Shown here: in pieces, positions 38,747 through 47,754 of the stretch
Numbering within the stretch: position 1 is the stretch's first letter
How the letters are laid out: each line of letters opens with the position of its first letter
Assembly (NCBI RefSeq): GCF_025354735.1
Contig: NZ_JANXMI010000134.1
Coordinates: 62,001-126,000, forward strand
DNA length: 64,000 nucleotides
Source: Rugamonas sp.
Lineage (GTDB): Bacteria; Pseudomonadota; Gammaproteobacteria; Burkholderiales; Burkholderiaceae_D
Direction of reading: 5' to 3'
Made by a program: the position numbers and the translations under genes
Notes under the pieces: generated by a model
Told to the model about the DNA's origin: nothing
The model's database searches: none
What the model saw: only the letters and a program-made list of their open reading frames with translations

Positions 38747-39299
38747 CTTGGCACCACTCCTGGCGTGATTTTTTAGTTTTAAGCCTATTATCGTCGTGTT
38801 TTTTCTCTTGCTCTCAAGGCGGCCACCGCTCCCCTTGTCGCATTTTTTCAAGGTCAGGAACTTACGAAACGATATCTGTCGCGAAAATTGTATCAGAAAT
38901 TCTATTTTGTCGCAGATTTTTAATTAACTTACATTGTCCAAAGTACGTAGGTGCAATCCATGAGACATGTCGCCAGCGCTGCCAATAGGCTGGTTGTGTT
39001 GCTTAGAGTGCATGGGAGCATCGAAGTGTACTTTGAAGCCGCGCCGTCATTGTCTCGCTGACGCTGCTGGGCAGATACGTCGATGATGCAAAAAATACCA
39101 ACAGGCGGCCGGGAACACATTCGACGGAAACCATGCCGTTTTATCGAACCCACTTCGACGATGCTTGGCATTCAACGTTGGGACGGCAAGCTCTCCAATC
39201 ATACTTTTAGTACGTCCTTAGCAAAATGAACGATTTGACGAACTTACCAGTTTAAAGTTTTGCCCAGAAATTGGTAAAATTTAAGATAAGATTGCATGT
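38747..39299. other. AT-rich gap with a metal-ATPase scar
   Basis: Apart from the copA-like fragment at 39011-39078 I see no gene. Base composition is AT-rich next to the Fic start and before the next ORF, suggesting promoters for both. Confidence 0.45.
39011..39078 (+). pseudogene. 68-bp fragment of a copper P-type ATPase gene
   Basis: The bases encode HGSIEVYFEAA and, after a one-base loss, VIVSLTLLG, matching the intact ATPase at ~19761-19830. It is clearly a remnant, with two small deletions. Confidence 0.7.
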
Positions 39300-40613
39300 A
39301 TGGAAACTGCACTTTTTACTAATAGGATTGTCCCTGTCGGTGTTTTTCAACGCTTGCGGGAGTCGCCGGATGACCGTGCGACTTGCCCTGTCTGCGGAGA
39401 AGACGTTTTTTTGTCTGCGGCTAATAGCGTCGTTAAGACGGCAAGTTTTAACCACTTGCCGCGCGGCGACGAGGAGGAGCGATGCCCGCTGTCCTATCCT
39501 TATCATCCATCGTATAGTTGGCTTCAGAACGTCGACCTGGAAGTAGTTCAGCTCCGAGCAGATAGGCTTAAATCCTAGTTCTATGAACCGGAAAACTTAA
39601 AACGTGCATTCACGTTCTTAACGACACTCACAGGTAAAGGTGCGGTGAATAGCTCTGTATTCGCGCTGCTTTTACGAAAGGCCGACCAGTTCGGCATCTG
39701 GAAGTACGCCGGTCTGCCAGTCTGGGCAGTACCATACATCATGCTGACTTTTACCGACTTCGTAGTTCGTCGTCCTGCAAAGCCAGCGTATGTGATTCGT
39801 TTTATTATTGACAAGCCTGCGCGGTCAAAATTGAATACGACATGGCTGCACCCAGGCCAGTGCTCCCTTGCTAAGTACTTCGTTAACGGCGGAAAGGCGA
39901 CGAAGCTGTTCGGAGCTGGAAAAAGCCAGGTGCGACCTACATCAACAGCGGCGTCAACGTTCCCCGCTATCCCTAATCCACTTCCGTTCAGCGAGCCAGA
40001 GTTTCTGAGACTTACCGCTGACACTTCGTGGATTTCAAGTGGATTGAAAAACCTACTTGCGGAGATGGCGATGGTAGCCTCTGTCGAGGGCGCCTGCCCG
40101 GCAGATGGGACGGCCACACTTGCGGTAGCGCCTACGAGGGAAATCGCACGGCAAAAGCAGGAGGGTGAGCATATTTCGAAACAGCGCGGGCCGGCGAGTT
40201 CAGTTGCCGAGTTGAAGCAACACGCCCCCGTAGGTGACTACCTTGTGCGAGATGTCACAGCGGTGCCAACGGCAGAGAGGGGTTTAGCGGCTCCGGCGGC
40301 ATCGCAGCGCGTAGTCGTGGAGCGTAAAGTGCCGGTGGGCTATCAGCTTGAAACGTCAGCATCGCAGCCGTTAGATACGTCAACGGCATCGGCACATCCA
40401 ATGAAACAAGTCGCTGACGCTGCCCCTCGCCTTTCTTCAAACAGGGATTCGCATGACGGGAGGATACCAGCGCCTAGCGTCGGCGGCATTCGTCACGGCG
40501 ATGCCCGGCCTAGCTCGTCAAGGAAAGGCCCGTCTCGGAATGTTAAGTATGAGACAGTAGAACCAAACCGCGTGCGCGGATTGTGGGCTTGGTTGAAGCG
40601 ATTGTTATGCTAG
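39300..40613 (+). pseudogene. Unrecognised protein with zinc-type N-terminus, in-frame TAG
   Basis: The ATG at 39300 opens a frame with CPVCGED near residue 29 and a later FNHLPRG ... RCP, resembling the zinc-binding start of CoiA-like proteins. TAG occurs at 39576-39578 after RADRLKS, and the same frame continues as FYEPENLKRAFTFL through to 40613 without another stop; joined length ~437. A codon for Gln at the TAG would make one protein. The C-terminal half is low-complexity and ends with a basic WLKRLLC. The downstream part could also be started at GTG 39645. Function unknown. Confidence 0.6.
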
Positions 40614-40679
40614 CGCGCAACGCACGGCGTGGAAAGCAGGAGGCCCAATGATAGTTGCCCTCTTGTGGAACAGGCGCTC

Positions 40680-41076
40680 GTCCGTAGTGTGGGATTGCCG
40701 CATCGACGTCGTCTGTTGCTGGGGCCAGCGTCGGTAGTGCTCGCAAAGTGCGCTGTACCCGTAGCCGTCCGGTTGCTCGGCCTTGTACTCCTGCCACAGA
40801 AGTTCCAGCGTCACGCCTTTGCGCCCCAGTTCGTTGTGCAAAGTCGGCCCAGCGGGCGCCAACCGCTGCACCGACGACGGCTCGCTGGGCGGGAACAGCA
40901 AGCGCTTCAGGAAGGCGTCGTCGCAATCGGGTGGCAACGGCGAGAACAGGCCGGCCAGCTTGGCCCGGGCCTCGTGGTTGGAGGCGGTGGGGGGAGACGT
41001 TGATGACGCGGGCGATTTCCCGCTTGGAGCGGCCGTGTTCGAAATGCAGCCGCAGGACTTCACGGATTTTGCGCAT
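40680..41076 (-). pseudogene. IS21-family transposase IstA, N-terminal remnant, frameshifted
   Basis: From ATG 41076 the frame reads MRKIREVLRLHFEHGRSKREIARVI, the IstA helix-turn-helix. At a run of six G/C (40989-40994) the frame breaks; with one base fewer it continues as TASNHEARAKLAG ... GRKGVTLELLWQEYKAE. It ends near 40680 before the catalytic core. Terminal repeats lie just upstream at 41190. Confidence 0.75.
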
Positions 41077-41189
41077 GGATAACCTTTTATTGGTCAAGCA
41101 GCCCTCCGGATGAAATCCGGCAGGTTGCCACAGTTATCCCGTTTGCCATTGGCCCTACTCAGGCCGCTGCAAACAGTCCAGTTTGCAGT

Positions 41190-41224
41190 GGAATGCGTGT
41201 CCAGTTTGGCGCGGAAAACGCACC
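41190..41224. repeat. IS21-type terminal repeat, copy 2
   Basis: Matches 26022-26056 at 34 of 35 positions. It precedes the istA N-terminal remnant, the expected place for an IS21 end. Confidence 0.7.
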
Positions 41225-41354
41225 CTCGTCTCCAACTATGGGCAAACTCAGCATATCTAAGCGCTCTATCCATCTCCCCCACAACACTTATGGTCGAGAA
41301 CCCTAGACCGCGGTAAACGACTGCCGGACGCGTAAACGCTACAATGTGGCCAAG

Positions 41355-41879
41355 ATGCAGACAATCGTATTTCTCGATTTTGATGATGTACTGGCAGTCC
41401 ACCCGGAGCACACGTCACAGCATGTGGTCGCGGCCCTCAGGTCAGGCAGTCCCGACCAATTTGCTGAGCTATGGGCTAACGTGTTTCACGAGGCCGCTTG
41501 CAAAAACCTGAGGGCTCTCTATGATGAGTTCACACCGCATTTCGTCATCAGCTCGTCCTGGGCAACTTACCTATCGCGCGGAGAGGTCGGTGACGTACTC
41601 GTTCGTGGCGGCCTAGATTTTGTCGCTGCCGCACTGCATTCCGACTGGCGAAGCGCCACGGATGTGGGTTCGTTCCGCGCGACCGAAATCAACTCCTGGC
41701 TAAAACGCCAAGGCGGCCCGCAAGGGTTTGCCTACGTAATTTTGGACGATACGGCTAGCGGTCATACGCTGTACGGAACGCTTCTCAAGGCCCAAACCGT
41801 GTTCTGCGATGAGTGGCAGGGCTTTTTGGACATTCGCCTTGCGGAAGCACAGAAAATTCTGCGCCACCAACTGTCGTGA
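41355..41879 (+). CDS. Second HAD-fold RNA-repair-type phosphatase
   Basis: 174 residues from ATG 41355 (a GTG at 41346 is possible). IVFLDFDDVLAV has the nucleophile aspartates; the serine strand is FVISSSWATYL, the late acidic motif is VILDDTASGH. It is of the same HAD type as 3741-4253 but quite divergent. No RNA ligase or KptA gene is adjacent. Role in RNA repair is inferred from the family only. Confidence 0.65.
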   Translation: MQTIVFLDFDDVLAVHPEHTSQHVVAALRSGSPDQFAELWANVFHEAACKNLRALYDEFTPHFVISSSWATYLSRGEVGDVLVRGGLDFVAAALHSDWRSATDVGSFRATEINSWLKRQGGPQGFAYVILDDTASGHTLYGTLLKAQTVFCDEWQGFLDIRLAEAQKILRHQLS

Positions 41880-41900
41880 AACGATAGTACCGGTGTGGCC

Positions 41901-42308
41901 CTACCCCTGCGGGGAGTCGGGCTCAATTGACGATTGTGGGGCCGTCCACTTTGCCAGGTCAGCTGCACGGCGAATCACCCAGCGCATCTCGGCGTCAGAG
42001 CCCCAGCCAGTTTTTAGCAGGCGCTTTAGGTACTGGTCGAGTATTTCGCTTTCGGTCATGTGCGCCCGTTTTCCGCTCTTGCTGTCGAGTGACGCCTGGC
42101 AGAACTGTCGCGCCAGGTCCTCGCAAACATCCCATCTTTCCCAAATTTCAGGAGGCGTACACCCCGGTGAGTAGAACCGGTTGTTGTACGCAACCATCAA
42201 CAGTTTGGGCTGCGCGCCTGGAACTGCTCCCAGGTGCTTGGGACGTGGAAAGTCTGCCGGGACCTGGGCATATCGCGCATCTTCGTCTGCTGCAAGTTTG
42301 TTGCTCAT
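41901..42308 (-). CDS. Hypothetical protein downstream of tnsB
   Basis: 135 residues with a central NNRFYSPGCTPPEIWERWDVCEDLARQF stretch and a helical C-terminus (MTESEILDQYLKRLL ... WGSDAEMRWVIRRAADL). The pattern is familiar from uncharacterised proteobacterial proteins, but I cannot name a family or function. It overlaps the end of the next ORF and is on the same strand as the tns genes, so it may be the end of their transcript. Confidence 0.6.
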   Translation of the reverse strand: MSNKLAADEDARYAQVPADFPRPKHLGAVPGAQPKLLMVAYNNRFYSPGCTPPEIWERWDVCEDLARQFCQASLDSKSGKRAHMTESEILDQYLKRLLKTGWGSDAEMRWVIRRAADLAKWTAPQSSIEPDSPQG

Positions 42309-42912
42309 AGAAAACCCCTAGTGACTGCGATTGACTAAGACCCTTCGACTCCGGAAGCAGGGCTAGCCCTTTAACCAAACGGCCTAAACGCTCTGCAAAG
42401 CCAGCCGCGCAGATGAGCACTTCCTGCACTCGACCTTCGGCGAGTGCCTGTAGCGGAGTCATTCCTAGCGATAACGATTCGCTGATGAAAAAGAAGTATT
42501 TGCCTGGGCCCGGTAAACGGGGAAGAACTTTCGAAACTCTGCCGAGAGCGCGTCTGTCGTACGAGCTCTCGGCAAAAAATGAAGGGAAGTAACCGCCCCC
42601 GGACGGCGCCTGCAGCGAGAACACGCGTCCGGCCTTGAGCGCGTTGTTTACCCAGCGGCGGTTGCCTCCAACACGCGTTACCAACTCGTCCTGGGTGATT
42701 AGTTCACCGCGCTCGATACGGGACAGTAATGTGGCTTCCGAGGCGCGGTGCATTTCTGCCATGAACCTTTCGCCATCGCGAATCGACTTTTCCGTCACCA
42801 TCGGTGCCGGCGGCCGGCTGCGCGCCTCGCGAAGAATTTTCTCAACCATAAGCTCCTCGGCCACTGCCTTGGCAACATCTCCTGGTGGCAGGTTGCTGAG
42901 GTCTATCGGCAA
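42148..42912 (-). CDS. Possible DNA-binding/antitoxin-like protein, run-on C-terminus
   Basis: 254 residues. The middle reads LITQDELVTRVGGNRRWVNNALKAGRVF, an HTH-like segment. The part around SLGMTPLQALAEGRVQEVLICAAGFAER resembles the C-terminal helices of MbcA/ParS-type antitoxins. The final ~55 residues overlap the next gene by 161 bases and look like out-of-frame sequence; another frame stops near 42320. A frameshift near the end is possible. No RES or similar toxin is adjacent. Confidence 0.5.
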   Translation of the reverse strand: MPIDLSNLPPGDVAKAVAEELMVEKILREARSRPPAPMVTEKSIRDGERFMAEMHRASEATLLSRIERGELITQDELVTRVGGNRRWVNNALKAGRVFSLQAPSGGGYFPSFFAESSYDRRALGRVSKVLPRLPGPGKYFFFISESLSLGMTPLQALAEGRVQEVLICAAGFAERLGRLVKGLALLPESKGLSQSQSLGVFYEQQTCSRRRCAICPGPGRLSTSQAPGSSSRRAAQTVDGCVQQPVLLTGVYAS

Positions 42913-43108
42913 TGTAATCGTCAGCTATTTCGGCATGCTATTTGCTCTTCATCTCATTCAAGTCTCTTCCGTCACAGAAGTTGCGCTGTCGGCGCCGGCG
43001 TTAGAAAAGGCAGCAGGCGACGCAACAGAGTGCGTCTCCGTACGCGCTCAAACGCCCGCTTCACGGTGCGACACACGCAATTGCATTCGCATCAGCGTCT
43101 GGCCAAAA

Positions 43109-45311
43109 TCACCAGTCCATGTCATTCGACAAATCGGCTGGATTAGGTTTCCTATAGCCAACCAAAGAATCCGTCTCGACGGTCGCACTATCATGCGCCG
43201 GCCGGCCGACGGGATACAGTTCCTGCAGCAGGGCGTTGTTACGAAACGCGTCCTCCTGCATCTCAGCATGCGCCGCTGCCCTGTTCGCACTCTTCACCCC
43301 CTTCGCAGGCTTTTTCCGCGGAAGCCCATCAACTGCTTGAATAGCTTTTTCCTTCGCAGCAGAAAACGTTCCAGACATCGCCTTGGCTGCCCGCTGTACG
43401 CGCTCCGCAGAGTTCTTGAGCATATTGACAAAACGCAAAAGCCAACGGCTACGGTCCTCATAGTTCGGCTTAAACCGGTCCATATTGCGGAGCGTTACCC
43501 ATGTCCCATCATCCCTTTCCCACAGGAGAATGGCATCAGTCTCAGCAAATTTATAGATTACGACGGTCGGCGCAGATACCCGCTTTGTTGGACCTCCGTT
43601 GTAGTGCTCGTAATACGACGTCAATTCGTCGGCTTGATATTTCTGTTTGTCGACTGTTACGACGCCACCCGTGGCTTTGACCTCATCCCAGTCAAGCAGA
43701 TTCTTGTACAGCGCAGCCGCCGGCCACTCATAGCTGGCGTCGCCACGTCGCCGCCCCCTGTGGTACATGAAAATCTCTTTAGGGTTCGGAGGGACTTCCG
43801 CTTTGACCATCTTAGCGTCGAGCAAATGACCGGCCATCATAAAGTTGTTATGGTCGCTGATAGCGTGAAGCAGCAAGGCCATGAATTCATCAAACTCCAG
43901 CTTCGCCGCAGCCTCTGCGTTCTTGTGTGTATCCTGGTCGCGCACCGCCCCAGTGCGCCTATACCCCCCCACCGACGCCTACAATCGAATTCTCGAGGAG
44001 GCCAATGATATTTTCAACCACTCCCTTCCCTTTCCCCTCCCTAGGTCGGGTTATCAAACCATCTACACGGATTCTTTCGGTGAGGGCCCTTGATACCGAA
44101 ACGGAGATACCGGGACCTCGGTCGAAGAAGGCCTGGTCACAAACACCGTAAACAAAGCCGGTAAGGTGTCCAACGTCGTAGCGGGCAAGCCAAGACTCTT
44201 TCGAAAGAAACGCATTGAACAGGCAATGCTTGTACGCGTATCCGTTCTCCCGTCCTAGCCAAACAAACCAACCAACAATTGCGCGACTCTTCCGCTCCAC
44301 AGCAAACAGGGCGCTGGGCTTCCCCGCATGGGTCTCCCCGTAGAGAATCTCACAGTTGAACTCGGTTCCGTCGAAATCATAAATCTCAATTATCCCCCGC
44401 GCCAAGTCCTCGGCATGTCCGCGCTTACCCGCGAAATCGTTGCCCCATTCAAGATGACCCAATTTCTTCCGCTTTAGTTCCAATTCTTTGATGATGGCGC
44501 TTCCGTGCCGAAGAAATAGGGCGCGCTCCGGCAGCTTTTTGGGAGAAATCGGCCACGAGACAATCTTCCCGTCCTTATCTCTATTGCGTATTCGTAGTCG
44601 AAGAAGCAGAATTTCGTAACATTCCGTTACACTTTTATTCCCAAGAACATATTCTTCCTCGAGCACCTGTGTCCAAATTCGCAGATAACGTCGGGACATA
44701 TTCCTTCCGGCATACTCCGTCTCTGGGTCCAAGACTTTGTTATCATTCGGTCGTCCCATCTTTACTTTAGTCGAATCGAGCCTTTTTACGCCCTTCGCAC
44801 CCTTGAATTTACTGAGGTTCATTAATGCGTTGGGATGCCTGCCAAAATAGAAATGGCGCGTTAGCAAGGTTCGAATCCAAGGCTCAGTTACGCCCGCATC
44901 CTTCGCCGCCTGCTTGATGAGGCGTGCACGTACCGTCCCATCGGTGACAAGCGCATCTCCTCCCTCGTCAACTATCCAGGCAATGTTGTTCCATTTCAAA
45001 GCCAGTTTGAAGGATTCATTCTCGTTCAGGTGAGCTTTCAGCATCCATGGCGGGATAATTTTTTCTTCAATCTCCTTAATCGCGGACCCGAAAAGCGCGA
45101 TATTTTTACGCAGCGGCCACTGAGCAATCGGGCGCGAGTTTCTCGGTGGCTTCCCAAGGTGGGTCTCCATGACATACATATATTGCTCATCCGACAACAG
45201 GTGTCTCCAGTAAGTCTTTTTGCCGCCAGGCGACACCCGCTCGAGCAGCGCTGACCGAGGAAACCCTAAGACTGGTGTGACAAACTCTTTATCCATTGCA
45301 TTCTCCCGCAT
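43109..45311 (-). CDS. tnsB: TnsB-type DDE transposase, interrupted by a +1 frameshift
   Basis: ORF 1 (450 codons) contains the RNase-H core with D314 (YDFDGTEF), D397 (FFDRGPG) and E433 (VVENI), spacing D-x82-D-x35-E. It stops at TAG 43959-43961, right after a run of seven G (minus strand; 43964-43970). ORF 2 (from 43972) continues in the +1 frame with ~285 residues that should form the beta-barrel and the C-terminal TnsC-contact region. Removing one G fuses them to ~735 residues, close to Tn7 TnsB (702). Programmed +1 shift, inactivation or assembly error are all possible. TnsB cuts the 3' ends and joins them to target DNA. Confidence 0.85.
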
Positions 45312-45352
45312 GAAATCTTAGAAAGACCGTTATCTGTGTCGCGTGCGCGAAG

Positions 45353-46279
45353 TTACGGCAGTAAAACGAGTGGCAAATCTATATTCAATGGAAATCGGTG
45401 GTCCAGCCATAGGTAACCGAGGAATACCGCAACTCCGACGAGCCGATACGAGCCATCGCGGTCGTGCCCGAACCGCCGTCCAATCATCGTCAAGACACGC
45501 TCGAGCGAGCCTTTGGCATTGCTTTGCATGACTGCATGCGCAAATTCGTACGCAGCATCCATATGCGCGGCAATGTCGGTCCATAGGAACCATTGCTTGA
45601 GCAGCAGGTAGTTGTCAAACTCGCGGTCGGGGACGGTGAACTCGTCCATTACTTCATGAGTGCCCCCCCATGTCCAAATCCTCGAGACCTCGCGTCGATG
45701 CCGCCTAATCGTTTTAGGCGCCTCAATCTCTGCCCTTCGTTTTCCGGAAATTCCGTGGTAGTGGTAGTGCGGCAAACCTGGTATCCTAAGTGTCACCATG
45801 AAGTCGATTGTCATTACCTTATTTTTGGGGAACCTCTTGTCCGCTTCGTAGTAGCGCGCGTACTCCTCTTGGCTCCAAGAAGGGTACTGCGTCCTGAACT
45901 CGACTACAAACGGGCACATGTCTAAGTAGGCGTGTATCCGAGCCTCCAACATCGAATGGCAGGCGTTCATGCGGCCAGTTTTGATGCTGAACCAATTCCC
46001 AGAAATCCCCGTCCGCCCGTCTCGCGCCTTTTTCCAACAATCAAAATCGCGGCCCATCGCGACTCCTCTTGGGTCGGCAGCTGGCAATTGAATTGGCCAT
46101 TGCAGAATCGGCCGGCCCATGAGCTCACGCAGCCGCAGTCGCGGGTGCGCGTCGTCGTCCGTTGTCTGAGACAAAATGATGTCTCGGATTTTCGCTTGTG
46201 ACTGGTATGGGCTGGGTCTTTCCCTAATAAAAGGTAAGGAGGACCCGTCCGTTATGTAGAAGCATTTGCGCGAAGCCAT
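45353..46279 (-). CDS. tnsA: TnsA-type endonuclease
   Basis: 308 residues. The restriction-like active site is visible: Glu112 in HSMLEARIHAYLD, Asp159 in VMTIDFMVTL and Lys180 in HGISGKRR. TnsA cuts the 5' ends of the element so that transposition is cut-and-paste. It is 41 bases upstream of tnsB, and its start overlaps the end of the second tniQ gene by 28 bases. Confidence 0.82.
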   Translation of the reverse strand: MASRKCFYITDGSSLPFIRERPSPYQSQAKIRDIILSQTTDDDAHPRLRLRELMGRPILQWPIQLPAADPRGVAMGRDFDCWKKARDGRTGISGNWFSIKTGRMNACHSMLEARIHAYLDMCPFVVEFRTQYPSWSQEEYARYYEADKRFPKNKVMTIDFMVTLRIPGLPHYHYHGISGKRRAEIEAPKTIRRHRREVSRIWTWGGTHEVMDEFTVPDREFDNYLLLKQWFLWTDIAAHMDAAYEFAHAVMQSNAKGSLERVLTMIGRRFGHDRDGSYRLVGVAVFLGYLWLDHRFPLNIDLPLVLLP

Positions 46280-47754
46280 TTTCGTATCCTTTCCTTAAAG
46301 CGTTTGTGTGATTGGTGTGAACGGGTATATGCGTCCAGGTCCCGATGAAAAGGTGCTTCTTCTGAGAGCAAGAACGCGTAGTCCAATAGAATTTCAGCCT
46401 CTCGGATTCTCCAAGACTCAATGGTCTCGACGCATAATTTCAACGCTTGCCTTGCTTCTGGGTATTGGTGCAGAGCGGCTTTACTTCTGCCTGCAAGTGG
46501 CCATCCTTGCATTAAACGCCGATGGGTGATTCTTGCTGGCAAGCGAGCGGCACGGAGGTGCGTACTACGTGCATGCACATGGTCAGCTATCGCCCCTCCG
46601 GTCCGGGAACGCTTCTTCTTATTTGCCTGGATTCGTTCCGAAGTGAACGGACGCCGCGGCAATGCAGCATCAAACCACTCCTTGTCAAATTCCCGCAAAA
46701 AATAATATAACTCCCGTTCGCCGGTCTCCCGTAAGTTCATGCGTTTAAGGTTGGGGAAACCGTCCTTCAAACCTAATAATCTCGCTCTGAAAATATCGCG
46801 GAGCTCCAAAACTTCCTGCTTATTTTTCGAGTGAAAATAGTGAAAACGATTTGGACGACCAGCCCGACTCTTTACTTTTAGGCCATTCTCAAAATAATGA
46901 GGGGTACTCGACTCGACATCAATCTCCTTGCTCGCTATCAATAATTCGTCTAGTCCATTGAATAGGGTAAGTATTAATATTATGTTATGGACCGGATTCC
47001 TAGACAGACGCTTTCCCTGAAGGCTAAAGTGAAATAACGAGCGAGTACTGGATACGAATTTATAGGAATTGATTACTTCGGCACCGATACGATGTACCAA
47101 AAGCGAACGGATTTTCGCTAGTCCGCCAGGTTTCCCGAAACCGAGCTGTTTCGCGCGTCGCGCAATAGCTGACAGAATGTTTTTGCTCCCGACCGCGGCT
47201 AACTCGCCATTTATTAATATTTTTCTAACTGTTTTTGAAATCGCAACCTCAACTTTACGGCCCTGTTCCGACCTCAAAACTCGCCTAGGAGTTAGTTCGG
47301 CCCCACATTCGCAAAGTGTCTTCGGTATCCACACAGCCAGCGATTGTCGAAAGCCGGTCACGCATTCACCGCAATAGTTGTATAAAGTTTCAAGATGGAC
47401 GGGACAAAGCGCAAGCCCGGGAGTGAAATGCGAGGTCCTCCAATACGGTAACCCCTTCTGTCTATCCTCGTCGATACACGCAAGACAAACCGGCAAAGAG
47501 CTCGATGGGCCGCAGGAATTAAAGCCGCAGATTGCGGCGATGCCCGGCGTTGGGCCGGCGAGATAGTGTGCACGTACTTGTGCGACCGAGTCATTCGCCA
47601 AAAAAGGGCGGATAAGCGGGAAAAGCGTATTGTTCTGCAGCAGAGATTCCGCTATGGGCATTGTTGCACCATAAGTTTTCGATAAACGTTCGAGTCCCGA
47701 CGGAAATAGCCATGCGAGCTTATGCGCCGGCTTGTTTAGAAGTCTCAGTGTCAT
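46252..47754 (-). CDS. Second TniQ-family targeting protein
   Basis: I choose ATG 47754, which overlaps the upstream tniQ stop as ATGA, giving 500 residues. Zinc-type cysteines are plain (LPVCLACID, LALCPVHLETLYNYCGEC, LCECGAEL). The rest is helical and basic. TniQ proteins link target recognition to TnsC. It differs strongly from the TnsD-like protein, so it may serve a second target pathway or form a complex with it. Confidence 0.78.
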   Translation of the reverse strand: MTLRLLNKPAHKLAWLFPSGLERLSKTYGATMPIAESLLQNNTLFPLIRPFLANDSVAQVRAHYLAGPTPGIAAICGFNSCGPSSSLPVCLACIDEDRQKGLPYWRTSHFTPGLALCPVHLETLYNYCGECVTGFRQSLAVWIPKTLCECGAELTPRRVLRSEQGRKVEVAISKTVRKILINGELAAVGSKNILSAIARRAKQLGFGKPGGLAKIRSLLVHRIGAEVINSYKFVSSTRSLFHFSLQGKRLSRNPVHNIILILTLFNGLDELLIASKEIDVESSTPHYFENGLKVKSRAGRPNRFHYFHSKNKQEVLELRDIFRARLLGLKDGFPNLKRMNLRETGERELYYFLREFDKEWFDAALPRRPFTSERIQANKKKRSRTGGAIADHVHARSTHLRAARLPARITHRRLMQGWPLAGRSKAALHQYPEARQALKLCVETIESWRIREAEILLDYAFLLSEEAPFHRDLDAYTRSHQSHKRFKERIRKWLRANAST

